From Paracoccus laeviglucosivorans (GTDB taxonomy: Bacteria; Pseudomonadota; Alphaproteobacteria; Rhodobacterales; Rhodobacteraceae): DNA of 64,000 bases. A program made the translations under genes and the position numbers. The notes under the pieces were generated by a model, which searched no databases, had not been told where the DNA came from, and was given only the letters and a program-made list of their open reading frames with translations. Below, piece by piece: positions 40,666 to 51,910 of this stretch; the first letter of the stretch is position 1; the number at the start of each line of letters is the position of its first letter. Where the stretch lies: assembly GCF_900182695.1 (NCBI RefSeq), contig NZ_FXTK01000001.1, forward strand, positions 310,001-374,000, in the 5' to 3' direction.

Positions 40666-41850
40666 TTATTGCAAATCGCCAAAGGCACGCTGCATCCGCG
40701 CCACCGCGTCTTCGACCCGCGCGCGCGGCGTGGCAAGGTTGAAGCGCATGAAACCGTCGCCGCCCAGACCAAAGCTGGGGCCGTAATTCGCGGCGATCCC
40801 CGCGTCCTCGGCGACGCGGCGCTGGATTTCGGCCTGCGTCATTCCCGTGCCAGAAAAATCGACCCAGGCCAGATAGGTCGCCTGCAACCGCATCGAGGCC
40901 AGCCCCGGTATCGCGTTGATCCCCGCATCGAACACGCGGCGGTTGCCGTCCAGATAGGCGACAAGCTGATCGACCCATGCCGCGCCATCAGGCGAATAGG
41001 CGGCGGCGACCATGTTCAGCCCGAACAGCCCCGGCGAAATCCCCAACGCGCCGATGCGCTGCGCCAGCGCCCGGCGCAGTTCCGGGTCCGACACGATCAT
41101 GTTGCCGATATGCGCACCCGCGATGTTGAAGGTCTTTGTCGCGGCGGTCAGCGTCACCAGACGGTTGGTGATCTCGGGCGCGGCCTTGGCGGTGATGACG
41201 TGGCGCGGGCTGCCGGGCAGGACCAGATCATGGTGAATTTCGTCCGAAATCAGGATCAGGTCATGGGCGGCGCAGAATTCCGCGACCTGACGCAGTTCGG
41301 CCTCGGACCAGACGCGGCCACCGGGGTTGTGGGGCGAACACAGGATCAGCATCTTTTCGCGCCCGGTCATCAGCGCGGCCCAGCCTTCCCAGTCCATGCG
41401 GTATTCGCCGTCCTGCTGCGGCATGGGGAATTCGGTCACGTCGCGCCCCGCCGCGCGGATGACGCGGGCAAATGCGTGATAGACGGGCGTCATCAGGATC
41501 ACCGCATCGTCGGGGCGGGTAAAGGCATCGACACACAGCGCCGTGCCGTTGACCAGCCCATGCGCCGTCATGATCCAGTCCGGCTGCACCTGCCAGTCGT
41601 GGCGGGTCTGCATCCACCAGCGAATCGCATCCAGATAGGCGCTATGGGTGCCCGGATAGCCATAGACGCCGTGGCGGGCCATGTCCTCGACGGATTTCTG
41701 CACCGCTGCCGGGGGCCGGAAATCCATGTCCGCAACCCACATCGAGATGCCCTCATGCGGATCGACACCATAGATTTTCTGCATATCGTCCCATTTCGAA
41801 CAGGACGTTCCCAGCCGGTCGATGATTTCGTCAAAGTTGGCAGCAGTCAT
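40666..41850 (-). CDS. MalY/PatB-type PLP C-S lyase (cystathionine beta-lyase-like)
   Basis: 394 aa, fold type I aminotransferase. The family opening YGVDPHEGISMWVADMDFRPPAAV is visible, and the PLP Lys lies in LVTLTAATKTFNIAG near residue 235. MalY/PatB enzymes cleave cystathionine and related C-S bonds and may supply homocysteine; E. coli MalY also represses the maltose system. It starts at 41850 and diverges from the deformylase cluster across a 73-base gap. Confidence 0.88.
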   Translation of the reverse strand: MTAANFDEIIDRLGTSCSKWDDMQKIYGVDPHEGISMWVADMDFRPPAAVQKSVEDMARHGVYGYPGTHSAYLDAIRWWMQTRHDWQVQPDWIMTAHGLVNGTALCVDAFTRPDDAVILMTPVYHAFARVIRAAGRDVTEFPMPQQDGEYRMDWEGWAALMTGREKMLILCSPHNPGGRVWSEAELRQVAEFCAAHDLILISDEIHHDLVLPGSPRHVITAKAAPEITNRLVTLTAATKTFNIAGAHIGNMIVSDPELRRALAQRIGALGISPGLFGLNMVAAAYSPDGAAWVDQLVAYLDGNRRVFDAGINAIPGLASMRLQATYLAWVDFSGTGMTQAEIQRRVAEDAGIAANYGPSFGLGGDGFMRFNLATPRARVEDAVARMQRAFGDLQ

Positions 41851-41923
41851 GGCGTTCTCCTGAATTGCGACACCAGAATAACGGCTTGTTGCGCCGCTCC
41901 AACCCTTCGCCTAGATGATACGC

Positions 41924-42445
41924 ATGAGCACGCTGAATATTCTTCTCCATCCCGATCCGCGGCTGAAAAAGATCTGCGAGCCCGTGGCCCGCATCACGCC
42001 CGAGATCGAGACGCTGGCCGCCGACATGCTGGCGACCATGTATGACGCGCCGGGCGTTGGTCTGGCCGCGCCGCAGGTCGGTGTATTGTCGCGCGTCTAT
42101 GTCATGGACTGCGAAAAAGACCCCGATGCGGAACGCAGCCCGATCGTGATGGTGAACCCGCAGATCACGTGGTCCTCGGACGCGCTGAACACCTATGAGG
42201 AAGGCTGCCTGTCGATCCCTGACCAATATGCCGACGTGACCCGTCCGGCGCAGGTCCGCGTGGAATGGCTGGGGCTGGACGGCAAGAACCACGAACGTGA
42301 ATTCGACGGGCTGTGGGCCACCTGCGCACAGCACGAAATCGACCATCTGGATGGCAAGCTGTTTCTGGACTATCTAAGCCCGATCAAGCGGCAGATGATC
42401 ACCCGCCGCATGGTTAAACTGAAACGAGAGCGCGCCCGTGCCTGA
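41924..42445 (+). CDS. def: Peptide deformylase
   Basis: 173 aa from MSTLNILLHPDPRLK. Removes the N-formyl group from nascent proteins. All three family motifs are intact: GVGLAAPQVG (motif 1), EEGCLSIPD (motif 2 with the metal-binding Cys) and QHEIDHLDG (motif 3, HExxH). It is the first of three deformylase-family genes in a row and the one most likely to be the housekeeping enzyme. An ATG three codons earlier (41915) is a possible alternative start. It overlaps the next gene by 8 bases. Confidence 0.95.
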   Translation: MSTLNILLHPDPRLKKICEPVARITPEIETLAADMLATMYDAPGVGLAAPQVGVLSRVYVMDCEKDPDAERSPIVMVNPQITWSSDALNTYEEGCLSIPDQYADVTRPAQVRVEWLGLDGKNHEREFDGLWATCAQHEIDHLDGKLFLDYLSPIKRQMITRRMVKLKRERARA

Positions 42446-42983
42446 GCCCCTGACGGGGAATGACATCGCAAAGGCCCCGGAAGGGCCAGGCCCTGCCGAA
42501 CTGGCAGGGCGGGGGCGCATTCGTCCCATCCTGATCCATCCAGACCCGGTGCTGCGCCAGATCTGCACGCCTGTCGGCCATCTTAGCTGGGATAGGCTGT
42601 GCCAGCTTGCCGGCGATCTGCTGGCGACGATGTATGACGCCAAGGGCCGCGGGCTTGCCGCCCCTCAGATCGGCGAGCCGTTTCGGATGTTCGTGATGGA
42701 CGCGCATTGGAAATCCGGCGAACCGCAGCCGCGCATCTTTCTGGATCCGACGCTGCTGGCATTTTCGGGCAGCGCGGTGCTTGAGGAAGGCTGTCTGTCG
42801 ATCCCCGATCATCCCGTGACCGTCGCGCGCCCGACAGAAATCACCTTCGGGCATTTCGACATGATGGGCAACGCGCGTTCGACCACCCTGTCGGGGATCG
42901 AGGCGCGGATCGCCCTGCACGAAGCCGATCATCTGGATGGGCGGCTGATCATCGACTACCTGCCGGACGCGGGCAGGCCATAG
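42438..42983 (+). CDS. Second peptide deformylase (paralogue)
   Basis: 181 aa with a GTG start that overlaps the first def. An extra N-terminal segment of about 25 residues (MPEPLTGNDIAKAPEGPGPA) precedes the catalytic domain. Motifs 1-3 are intact as GLAAPQIG, EEGCLSIPD and LHEADHLDG, so the metal site and catalytic Glu are kept. It may be an active enzyme with a different substrate range. The neighbouring DFDMMGN-like region and the C-terminus are shorter than in the first def. Confidence 0.9.
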   Translation: MPEPLTGNDIAKAPEGPGPAELAGRGRIRPILIHPDPVLRQICTPVGHLSWDRLCQLAGDLLATMYDAKGRGLAAPQIGEPFRMFVMDAHWKSGEPQPRIFLDPTLLAFSGSAVLEEGCLSIPDHPVTVARPTEITFGHFDMMGNARSTTLSGIEARIALHEADHLDGRLIIDYLPDAGRP

Positions 42984-43055
42984 CGCGGGCCGGGTCGGAT
43001 TTACCTTTTTGCGCCCTCGTGATACCTCGCGCCAATTCCCTGCAAGGCAAGCCCG

Positions 43056-43556
43056 ATGACCGTCCGTCCCTTCATCCCTTATACCGACCGCCGCCTGCAT
43101 ACACCCGCCGAGCCGGTCGAGACGATCACCGAAACCGTTCGGATGATCTGGGACGACATGATCGACACGATGAACGCGATGCCGGGCGTCGGTCTTGCCG
43201 CGCCGCAGATCGGTATCACGCAGCGTCTGGCCGTGGTCGATGCCTCGGACAAGCGCGGGCAGGCCGTGCGCATGGCCAACCCCGAGGTGCTGCACGCCTC
43301 GGTCCAGCTTCGCCCGCATGACGAGGCAAGCCCGAACCTGCCCGGCGTCCATGCCCGCATCGAACGTCCCCGCGCCGTCACCGTGCGCTTTCTGAACGAT
43401 CAGGGCGAGATCGAGGACCGCGATTTCGTCGGTCTTTGGGCCACCTCGGTGCAGCACCAGATCGACCACCTGAATGGCAAGGTCTATGTCGATCACCTGA
43501 CGCCGTTGCGCCGCAAGATGCTGGTGGCGAAATCGGCCAAGCTGTCCCGGCGCTAG
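43056..43556 (+). CDS. Peptide deformylase-like protein, probably inactive
   Basis: 166 aa. Motif 1 is kept (GVGLAAPQIG), but motif 2 reads ASPNLPGVHA instead of EGCLSIP, so the metal-binding Cys is gone, and motif 3 reads QHQIDHLNG with Gln in place of the catalytic Glu. Both histidines of HxxxH remain. The reading frame and flanking segments are otherwise well kept (FVGLWATSVQHQIDHL), which argues against random decay. It could bind formyl-peptide or ribosome without catalysis, or have a new function. It starts 72 bases after the second def. Confidence 0.85.
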   Translation: MTVRPFIPYTDRRLHTPAEPVETITETVRMIWDDMIDTMNAMPGVGLAAPQIGITQRLAVVDASDKRGQAVRMANPEVLHASVQLRPHDEASPNLPGVHARIERPRAVTVRFLNDQGEIEDRDFVGLWATSVQHQIDHLNGKVYVDHLTPLRRKMLVAKSAKLSRR

Positions 43557-43652
43557 GGGCGGCAGCTTTCCTTTCGCGCGGGTCGCGTCTAGGCTGAACC
43601 CGATACCGGGCCGCAGCCGATTTGGGCAAAGCGGTCCTGCGGAAAGGAATTC

Positions 43653-45296
43653 ATGCCCATGTTTTCGGTCCTGCCGCTGCTTGCCGGGTTGCTGATGGTC
43701 GCGGCTGCGCTGACGCCATCGCTGATCCCGCGTGACTGGATCATGCAGGGCGTGCTGGGCGGCGTGTCGATGACTGCGGGCTATCTGGCGACGCAATTCC
43801 TGCTGGCAATCTGGCGGACGCTGGAAATTCCGGTCCTTCCGCGCCGCTGGGCGACCATCGCCCATGCCATTCTTGCCATTCCCGTCATGGCCGTGCTGGT
43901 GCGCTGCGTGGCGCTGGCCGATCAGTGGCAGAACGCCATCCGCGAACGCATGGGCATGCCCGAACTTGAGGCCGCGAACACCACCAAGATGCTGCTGCTG
44001 ACAGCCGCGATATTCGTCGCGCTGTTCCTGCTGGGCCGCGCCGTTCAGGGCCTGTTCGATCTGCTGCGCACCCGGCTTGCGCGCCACATCCCCGTCACCA
44101 GTGCCAATGTGCTGGGCCTGCTGCTGGCCGGGCTGATCGTCGTCACGCTGACCCGCGACGGCGTGGTGCAATGGGCGTTCGGCATTGCCGACAGTTCCTA
44201 TGCCGCGGCCCAGCATCTGACCGATGCCGATGCCGAACCCCCGTCCGAGGGTTGGCGCTCGGGCGGGCCGGGATCGCTGATCGACTGGGATCTGATGGGC
44301 AAACCGGGGCGCGATTTCGTATCGGGCGGTCCGCGCGCCCCGGCGATTGCCGCCTTTACCGGACGCCCGGCGCTGGAGCCGTTGCGCATCTATGTCGGCT
44401 TGGCGCAGGACAAAGACCCCGAAACCCGCGCACGCATCGCGCTGGAGGAGATGATCCGCACCGGCGCGTTCGAACGCCGCGTGCTGGTGCTGGCCAGCCC
44501 CACCGGCACGGGCTGGATGGACCCCGCCAGCTATGACGCGCTGGAATACATGCACGAAGGCAATGTGGCCACGGTCGCGCTGCAATATTCCTATCTGCAA
44601 AGCCCGCTGGCACTGATCTTTGAAACCGAATCCGGGCTGGACCAGACCACGGCGATCATGCGGCTGGTCTATGACCATTGGCGCAGCCTGCCCGCGGACG
44701 CCCGACCCCGACTTTATCTGCACGGCATTTCGCTGGGTGCGTGGTCGTCGATGTATGCGCTGAACCCGTTCCAGATGATGAACGAGCCGGTCTCGGGCGC
44801 GTTCTGGGTCGGCCCGCCCTTCCCCTCGACCCTGTGGCGTCAGGCGAACGAGGCGCGGGTGCCCGGCAGCCCCCTGATCCTGCCCCAGGTCGATCAGGGC
44901 GAGGTGATCCGCTATGCCAGCCAATTCGCTCCGCCCGACCGTTCGGGCAAACCGTGGGGGCGGCTGCGCATCCTGTTTTTGCAACATGCCAGCGACCCGA
45001 TCGTGTTCTATGACCCCGCCTCGCTTTGGCGCGCGCCGGAATGGATGCGCGAACCGACCGCGCCGGACGTGTCGCCACAGCTGAGCTTCACCCCCATCGT
45101 GACGCAGCTTCAACTCGCCGTGGACATGCTGGTATCCACCTCGACGCCGCCGGGCTTCGGGCATATCTACGACGCCAGCGAATATATCGACGGCTGGGTC
45201 TCGGTCTCTGCCCCGCAAGGGTGGAGCGCCGAGGATACAGCCCGGCTCAAGGCGAAATGTGGAAAGGGCGGCCTGATCGGATGCGACAACGGCTGA
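43653..45296 (+). CDS. Membrane-bound alpha/beta-hydrolase (Abhydrolase_9 type)
   Basis: 547 aa. The first about 170 residues hold four membrane helices (VLPLLAGLLMVAAAL, MTAGYLATQFLLAIW, AILAIPVMAVLVRCV and LLLTAAIFVALFLLG, VLGLLLAGLIVVTL), followed by a large soluble domain with the nucleophile elbow LYLHGISLGAWSS near residue 358. This fits the alpha/beta-hydrolase family 9 (N-terminal membrane plus hydrolase part). Substrate is unknown. AAAGGA precedes the ATG. Its 3' end overlaps the next gene by 16 bases, so the two are coupled. Confidence 0.85.
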   Translation: MPMFSVLPLLAGLLMVAAALTPSLIPRDWIMQGVLGGVSMTAGYLATQFLLAIWRTLEIPVLPRRWATIAHAILAIPVMAVLVRCVALADQWQNAIRERMGMPELEAANTTKMLLLTAAIFVALFLLGRAVQGLFDLLRTRLARHIPVTSANVLGLLLAGLIVVTLTRDGVVQWAFGIADSSYAAAQHLTDADAEPPSEGWRSGGPGSLIDWDLMGKPGRDFVSGGPRAPAIAAFTGRPALEPLRIYVGLAQDKDPETRARIALEEMIRTGAFERRVLVLASPTGTGWMDPASYDALEYMHEGNVATVALQYSYLQSPLALIFETESGLDQTTAIMRLVYDHWRSLPADARPRLYLHGISLGAWSSMYALNPFQMMNEPVSGAFWVGPPFPSTLWRQANEARVPGSPLILPQVDQGEVIRYASQFAPPDRSGKPWGRLRILFLQHASDPIVFYDPASLWRAPEWMREPTAPDVSPQLSFTPIVTQLQLAVDMLVSTSTPPGFGHIYDASEYIDGWVSVSAPQGWSAEDTARLKAKCGKGGLIGCDNG

Positions 45297-46159
45297 CATT
45301 GCTGGCCGTCACGGCGGTCATGGTCCTGCTGTTGCTGGGGCTGAACACCGCGCGCAATGCAGCGGGCTGGCAGCCGATCGTCCAGACGCCTGCCCAACGC
45401 GAACAGCTTTTGTCGGGCGCATGGCGCATCCTGACGCCCCCCACCCCCGGCCCGCACAAGGCGGCGGTGCTGCTGTCGGGATGTGACGGGGTGCATGACA
45501 ACATGGATTACTGGGCGCAGGTCATGCTGGAGCAGGGCCGCGCGGTGATGATCCTTGACAGCCACAGCCCACGCAGCCTGAACGTCGCGCAGGCGTGGCG
45601 GGCGGTCTGTGCGGGGCAGTTGCTGGCCGGGGCCGAACGCGGCGGCGATCTGGCCGTGGCGCTGGCCGCGCTGCGCCGCATGCCGGGGATCGACGCGCAG
45701 GACGTGGCGATCCTTGGCGCCTCGCATGGCGGCTGGTCCGCGATGGAGCTGCTGGCCGCGCTGGACCGCGACGCCCCGCCCCCCGGCCTGTCCGCATGGC
45801 CCGCCCCCCGCCGCGCGCTTGAGGCCGAGATCGGCCCGGTCGTGCTGCTTTACCCCTATTGCGGTCTGATCAGCGGCGCGGGCAGTGCGCATTGGCCCGA
45901 TCAGGCGCGCGGGCTGATGATCCTGTCGCAGCATGACAGCATCACCGACAGCGCCGCCTGCCGGGCGATGTCCGACCAGCTGGTCGCCCAAGGTGCCCAT
46001 CTGAAGTATCGCACCATGCCCGGCGTCGATCACGGTTTCGACCAGAACGAACGCTCGGTGCTGTCGCCTTTGCAGTTCGACGCCCGCGCGCGCGATCGGG
46101 CGCGGCTGCTGGTCGATGATTTCATGGGCTTTGCATCCGGTCCCCGCGTCGGCATATGA
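45281..46159 (+). CDS. Secreted or membrane-anchored alpha/beta-hydrolase (dienelactone hydrolase-like)
   Basis: 292 aa. An N-terminal hydrophobic segment ([16 protein letters not shown], residues 6-21) anchors or exports it. The hydrolase core has [19 protein letters not shown], the nucleophile motif GASHGGWSA near residue 150, and [11 protein letters not shown] with the catalytic His. The arrangement is dienelactone-hydrolase-like. It begins inside the 3' end of the Abhydrolase_9 gene and lies just upstream of fmt. Substrate unknown. Confidence 0.8.
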   Translation: MRQRLTLLAVTAVMVLLLLGLNTARNAAGWQPIVQTPAQREQLLSGAWRILTPPTPGPHKAAVLLSGCDGVHDNMDYWAQVMLEQGRAVMILDSHSPRSLNVAQAWRAVCAGQLLAGAERGGDLAVALAALRRMPGIDAQDVAILGASHGGWSAMELLAALDRDAPPPGLSAWPAPRRALEAEIGPVVLLYPYCGLISGAGSAHWPDQARGLMILSQHDSITDSAACRAMSDQLVAQGAHLKYRTMPGVDHGFDQNERSVLSPLQFDARARDRARLLVDDFMGFASGPRVGI

Positions 46160-46190
46160 AAGGCCGCGAACAAGCGGGAAAGGGCCGGAT

Positions 46191-47084
46191 ATGCGCGTGA
46201 TCTTCATGGGAACCCCGGATTTCTCGGTCCCGGCGCTGCGGGCAATTGCCGCGCGCCACGATGTCGTCGCCGTCTATTCCCAGCCACCGCGCGCCGCCGG
46301 ACGCGGGCAAAAGCCCCGCCTCTCGCCGGTCCATCAGGCGGCCGAGGCGCTGAATATCCCCGTTCGCACCCCCGAACGCCTGAAATCGCCGCAGGATCAG
46401 GCGGATTTCGCAGCCTTGCAGGCAGATGTCGCCGTGGTCGTGGCTTACGGGCTGATCCTGCCGCAGCCGGTTCTGGACGCCCCGCGTCTGGGTTGCCTGA
46501 ACATCCACGCATCCCTGCTGCCGCGCTGGCGCGGGGCAGCGCCGATCCACCGCGCGATCATGTCGGGCGACGCCGAAACCGGCGTCGCAATCATGCAGAT
46601 GGAGGCGGGGCTGGATACCGGCCCCGTTCTGGCCGAGGCACGCACCCCTATCGGCGCGCAGGAAACCACCGCCGATCTGCATGACCGGCTGTCGGATATG
46701 GGTGCTGCACTGATCGTGGATACGCTGGACGGCCTGCCTCTGTCTGCCGCACCGCAAGCTGCGGACGGCGTGACCTATGCCACCAAGATCGACAAGGCCG
46801 AGGCGCGGATCGACTGGACCCTGCCCGCAGTCCTGATCGACCGCCAGATCCGCGGCCTGTCCCCCTTTCCCGGTGCGTGGTGCATGATCGGGACCGAGCG
46901 GGTGAAGCTGCTGCGCTCGCGCCTTGCTGCGGGGTCTGGCGCGCCGGGTCAGGTGCTGCACGGCTTCACCATTGCCTGCGGCGATGGCGCGGTCGAGATC
47001 ACCGAGGCCCAACGCGAAGGCAAGCGCCCCATGCCCACGGCCGAAATCCTGCGCGGGCTGAACCTGCCAAGCGTGCTGGATTAG
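46191..47084 (+). CDS. fmt: Methionyl-tRNA formyltransferase
   Basis: 297 aa. Uses 10-formyl-tetrahydrofolate to formylate initiator Met-tRNA. Signatures: [18 protein letters not shown] at the N-terminus, then [27 protein letters not shown] with the catalytic Asn and His, and the C-terminal RNA-binding part ([14 protein letters not shown]). In many bacteria def and fmt are adjacent; here two alpha/beta-hydrolase genes lie between the deformylase cluster and fmt. GAAAGGG precedes the start. Its stop overlaps the hrpB stop of the opposite strand. Confidence 0.96.
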   Translation: MRVIFMGTPDFSVPALRAIAARHDVVAVYSQPPRAAGRGQKPRLSPVHQAAEALNIPVRTPERLKSPQDQADFAALQADVAVVVAYGLILPQPVLDAPRLGCLNIHASLLPRWRGAAPIHRAIMSGDAETGVAIMQMEAGLDTGPVLAEARTPIGAQETTADLHDRLSDMGAALIVDTLDGLPLSAAPQAADGVTYATKIDKAEARIDWTLPAVLIDRQIRGLSPFPGAWCMIGTERVKLLRSRLAAGSGAPGQVLHGFTIACGDGAVEITEAQREGKRPMPTAEILRGLNLPSVLD

Positions 47085-49489
47085 GTTCCGCGCGGCTTGG
47101 CGCGGGTGGTCGGGTCGGCCTCCAGCGGGTTTTCCGGCCAGGGGTGGCGCGGATAGCGGCCGCGCATATCCTTGCGCACATCGCCGTAGCCCCCGGTCCA
47201 GAAGCCCGGCAGGTCGGTCGTGACCGCAATGGGCTTGCCGCCCGGCGACACCATCGTGATCCGCAGCGGCCTGCCGCCCACGACCGGATGTCGCGCAACC
47301 CCGAACAGTTCTTGCAGCTTCAGCTCGATGCTGGGGGTTTCCGCGTCATAGTCTATGGGCACCTTGCGCCCCAAAGGCGTCACGAAATGCGCGGGTGCGG
47401 CGCGGCCCAGCCGTTCCTGCCCGTCCCAGCCGATGCGGGCCTTCAGGGCCTCGGTCAGGTCCAGGTTGCGCAGATCGGCCAACGTGCGGACCCGGCCAAG
47501 ATAGGGCAGCAGCCAATCGGGATCGGCCAGCAGCGCCGTGTCATCCACCGCGCCCAGTTCCGGTATCAGCGCGATCCGCGCCCGCAACCGCGCCGCAGCA
47601 GGCGTCCAGTTCAAGCCGTTCAGCCGCAGCCCCTCGAACGCGGCGCGGGCCATGGCCTCGGGGTCGGGATCGTCCAGCGCGCGGTCGGCCAGCACCAGCG
47701 CCCCAAGGCGTTCCTGCCGCCGCGCCAGAATGCGGTTGTCGCGGCGCGACCATTCGACGGTTTCGACGGTGGCGATACTTTCGGCGAAGATCTGGCGCAG
47801 TTCGTCCTCATCAACGGGGGCGGCCATGCGGATGCGGGCTTCGCGCGTATCGCCGTCCAGATCGGTCGCCACGATGAAGCGGGCATTGGCCAAGGCATCG
47901 CCATCGGGCAGCACCGCACCCTTGCCCCCCGACAGCACATAGCGCGGCTGATCGCCCTTGCGCCGCAGCCCGATGCGGTCGGGATAGGCCAGCGCCGCCA
48001 TCGCGCCCGGCGACATGCGCGTGCTTTCAGGGACCATGCGGCGCAACCGCTTGGCCTCATCCCGGATGCGGTGCAGCCCGCCCGCATTCAGCGGCCAGGG
48101 GTGGCGGTCCTGATAGGCGCGGGCATCGCGGATCGCGGTCAGACGCAGGGTCAGATCGGTCGGCGCGCCGGTCAGCGGGTCGCGTTCGTCCATCAGCGCG
48201 GCCAGATCGGCGGCGTCGCGCCCTGCCGTCACCAGCATATGCGCCAGACGCGGATGCAGCGGCAGCAGTGCCAAGGCGCGGCCATGCGCGGTAATGCGAC
48301 CATCGGCGTCCAGCGCGCCAAGATCGCGCAGCAGTGCCCGCGCCTCGGCCAGCCCTGCCTCGGGCGGGCGGGTCAGAAAGGCGAGATCGGCCCCGTCGCT
48401 GCCCCAGTTCGCCAGCTCCAGCGCAAGGCCCGCCAGATCGGCGACGGCAATCTCGGGCGGGGCAAAGGCGGGCAGCGCACCTTCTTCGGCCCGCGCCCAC
48501 ATCCGGTAGCAGATGCCCGGCGCGACACGCCCAGCGCGACCCCGGCGCTGCTCTGCCTCGGCCCGGCTGACGCGTTCGGTCACCAGCCGCGACATGCCGC
48601 TGCCCGGATCAAAGCGCGCGCGCCGCGCACGCCCCGCATCGACCACCACCTTCACATCGGGAATGGTCAATGAGGTTTCTGCGATCGCCGTCGCCAGCAC
48701 GATGCGGCGACGGCCTTGCGCGGGCTGCATCGCGGCCCGCTGCGCCTTGAAATCCATCGCGCCGAACAGCGGGACCACATCGGCATCAAGGTTCAGAGCG
48801 GCGGCGACGCGGCGTATCTCTCCCTCTCCGGGCAGGAAGGTCAGGACGGTGCCGCCCAGATCGCGGGTGGCGGCAAATGCTTCGGTGACCAGCCGCGCCG
48901 CCTCGGGGATCAGCCGCGCCCCTGCGAGAAGCGGACGGTCCAGCCAGCGGGTCTCGACGGGAAATGCCCGCCCTTCCGAGGTCACGATCGGCGCATCGTC
49001 CAGCAGCGCCGCGACCGGAGCCGCGTCAAGCGTGGCCGACATGACGACCAGCATCAGGTCGGGTCGCAGCGCCACCCGCGCCTCATACGCCAAGGCCAGT
49101 CCCAGATCGGCATTCAGGCTGCGTTCGTGGAATTCGTCAAAGATCACGCAGCCCACGCCGTCCAGCGATGGGTCGGATTGCAGCATCCGAGTCAGGATGC
49201 CTTCGGTGACAACCTCGATCCGCTTGCCTGCGACCGCCTCGCCGCGGATGCGATAGCCGACGGTCTGGCCCAAGGGCTCGCCCAGCGTTTCCGCCATACG
49301 CTCGGCAGCGGCGCGGGCGGCAAGGCGGCGCGGTTCAAGCATGACGATGCGGCCTTGGGCCACGGGCAACAGCGCCAAGGGCACGCGCGTCGTTTTACCC
49401 GCGCCCGGCGGTGCCATCAGCACGGCGCGGCCATGCGCGGCAAGGGCGGCGGTCAATTCGGGTAAGGCGGCATCTATGGGCAACTGCAT
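47081..49489 (-). CDS. hrpB: ATP-dependent helicase HrpB (DEAH family)
   Basis: 802 aa. SF2 helicase: Walker [17 protein letters not shown] near residue 26, DEFH box [16 protein letters not shown] (variant of DEAH), motif III MSATLD and motif [20 protein letters not shown]. The C-terminal HrpB domain ([27 protein letters not shown]) is the diagnostic ending. Bacterial HrpB function is not fully clear; RNA metabolism is likely. The start at 49489 matches the family ([16 protein letters not shown]). It converges with fmt, overlapping by 4 bases. Confidence 0.95.
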   Translation of the reverse strand: MQLPIDAALPELTAALAAHGRAVLMAPPGAGKTTRVPLALLPVAQGRIVMLEPRRLAARAAAERMAETLGEPLGQTVGYRIRGEAVAGKRIEVVTEGILTRMLQSDPSLDGVGCVIFDEFHERSLNADLGLALAYEARVALRPDLMLVVMSATLDAAPVAALLDDAPIVTSEGRAFPVETRWLDRPLLAGARLIPEAARLVTEAFAATRDLGGTVLTFLPGEGEIRRVAAALNLDADVVPLFGAMDFKAQRAAMQPAQGRRRIVLATAIAETSLTIPDVKVVVDAGRARRARFDPGSGMSRLVTERVSRAEAEQRRGRAGRVAPGICYRMWARAEEGALPAFAPPEIAVADLAGLALELANWGSDGADLAFLTRPPEAGLAEARALLRDLGALDADGRITAHGRALALLPLHPRLAHMLVTAGRDAADLAALMDERDPLTGAPTDLTLRLTAIRDARAYQDRHPWPLNAGGLHRIRDEAKRLRRMVPESTRMSPGAMAALAYPDRIGLRRKGDQPRYVLSGGKGAVLPDGDALANARFIVATDLDGDTREARIRMAAPVDEDELRQIFAESIATVETVEWSRRDNRILARRQERLGALVLADRALDDPDPEAMARAAFEGLRLNGLNWTPAAARLRARIALIPELGAVDDTALLADPDWLLPYLGRVRTLADLRNLDLTEALKARIGWDGQERLGRAAPAHFVTPLGRKVPIDYDAETPSIELKLQELFGVARHPVVGGRPLRITMVSPGGKPIAVTTDLPGFWTGGYGDVRKDMRGRYPRHPWPENPLEADPTTRAKPRGT

Positions 49490-49607
49490 GGCCGCCTTAT
49501 CGCAAAGCCGCGACGGCGCGGAAAGATGCGATGGGCGTTTACGATTCGTTGACAGATTCGTAATCATGGACACAAATCAACCAAAGGTTGATGCCGCGAG
49601 GATTGCG

Positions 49608-50480
<873 letters not shown>

Positions 50481-50542
50481 GCCCTACACATCCTGCGCCG
50501 CGCCGCCTATCTTTCATCGGCGTGCGAAGTGCAGGAGACGTA

Positions 50543-51910
50543 ATGGGTATCGCCGACGATCTGATGCAGGGGCTTGGGATTTCGGACCCCGTGATCCGGC
50601 TGGGTGTGACGGGGCTTTCACGGGCGGGCAAGACGGTATTCATCACCTCGCTGGTGGCCAATCTGCTGGATCGGGGGCGGATGACGGCACTGCGCGCGGC
50701 AGCCGACGGCTCGCTCAAGGCGGCATGGTTGCAGCCGCAGCCCGACGACACCGTGCCGCGTTTCGACTTCGAACGGCATCTGGCGGCGATGACCGGCCCC
50801 GATCCGCATTGGCCCGAAGGCACGCGCCATGTCAGCCAGTTGCGCCTGTCCTTGCGCGTGCAGCCGCGCGGGCTGCTGGCGGGGTGGCGCGGTCAGCAGG
50901 TGCTGCATCTGGATATTGTGGATTATCCGGGTGAATGGCTGCTGGACCTGCGCCTGATGGACAGGGACTTTGCCGAATGGTCGCGCGAGGTGATGGAGCG
51001 CATGGCCGGAAGGCCCGGCGCACAGGAATTCCTTGCCGCCGTTGCCGGCACAGACCGCAAGAGCTTTGATGAAACGGCGGGGCAGAAACTTGCCGCCGCC
51101 TATACCCGCCACCTGCATCTGGCCCGAGAGGCGGGCTGGTCGGATTGCACCCCCGGCCGCTTCCTGATGCCCGGAGAACTGGAGGGCTCGCCCGCGCTGA
51201 CATTCACGCCGTTGCCGCCCGATCTGGCCGACACCCCGGTCTGGCGCGAGTTTTCGCGCCGCTTCGGGGCCTATAAGTCGCGTGTGGTGCGCCCATTTTT
51301 CCGCGACCACTTCGCCCGCATCGACCGTCAGGTGGTGCTGATGGACGTGCTGGGCGCGATCCATGCCGGACCTCAGGCGGTCGAGGATATGCGCCGCGCC
51401 ATGGCAGACATCCTGACCGCGTTCCGCCCCGGTCGCGCAGGCTGGCTGTCGCAGATCCTTGGGACGCGGCGGGTCGAGCGCATCCTGTTTGCCGCCACCA
51501 AGGCCGATCACCTGCATCACCTGCAGCATCCGCGCCTGACCGCGATCACCGGCGCCATGCTGCGCGAGGCGCGCGACCGTGCCGATTTCTCGGGCGCGCG
51601 GACCGAAGCCATGTCCATCGCATCGCTGCGCACCACGACCGAGGAACTGATCCGGCAGGATGGCGAGGAATTGCCCGCCGTGCGCGGCACGCTGATGGAT
51701 GGGCGGCAAGCCGCGTTCTATCCCGGTGAACTGCCACAGAATCCCGCCGAATTGCTGGTCCCGGCCCAACAGGGTGCGACGGGCTGGCTGGACGGCGATT
51801 ATGCCGTCATGGATTTCGCACCCGCGCAGAATACCATGCGGGCGGGCGACGGCCCGCCGCATATCCGGCTGGACCGCGCGGCTGAATTCCTGATCGGAGA
51901 CCAGATCTGA
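50543..51910 (+). CDS. ycjX: YcjX-family P-loop protein (DUF463)
   Basis: 455 aa. P-loop RLGVTGLSRAGKTVFITSL near residues 19-36 (GLSRAGKT) and the motif DIVDYPGEWLLDL typical of YcjX. The family has a Ras-like GTPase fold and lies next to YcjF in many genomes; it has been linked to stress responses but its role is unclear. The start has CAGGAG 7 bases upstream. The next gene overlaps its stop by one base (TGATG), giving the conserved ycjX-ycjF pair. Confidence 0.9.
   Translation: MGIADDLMQGLGISDPVIRLGVTGLSRAGKTVFITSLVANLLDRGRMTALRAAADGSLKAAWLQPQPDDTVPRFDFERHLAAMTGPDPHWPEGTRHVSQLRLSLRVQPRGLLAGWRGQQVLHLDIVDYPGEWLLDLRLMDRDFAEWSREVMERMAGRPGAQEFLAAVAGTDRKSFDETAGQKLAAAYTRHLHLAREAGWSDCTPGRFLMPGELEGSPALTFTPLPPDLADTPVWREFSRRFGAYKSRVVRPFFRDHFARIDRQVVLMDVLGAIHAGPQAVEDMRRAMADILTAFRPGRAGWLSQILGTRRVERILFAATKADHLHHLQHPRLTAITGAMLREARDRADFSGARTEAMSIASLRTTTEELIRQDGEELPAVRGTLMDGRQAAFYPGELPQNPAELLVPAQQGATGWLDGDYAVMDFAPAQNTMRAGDGPPHIRLDRAAEFLIGDQI

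Noticed and set aside
42414..45299. A 961-codon minus-strand open frame across the deformylases and hydrolase
   Set aside because: It spans four well-supported plus-strand genes and shows only low-complexity basic sequence.
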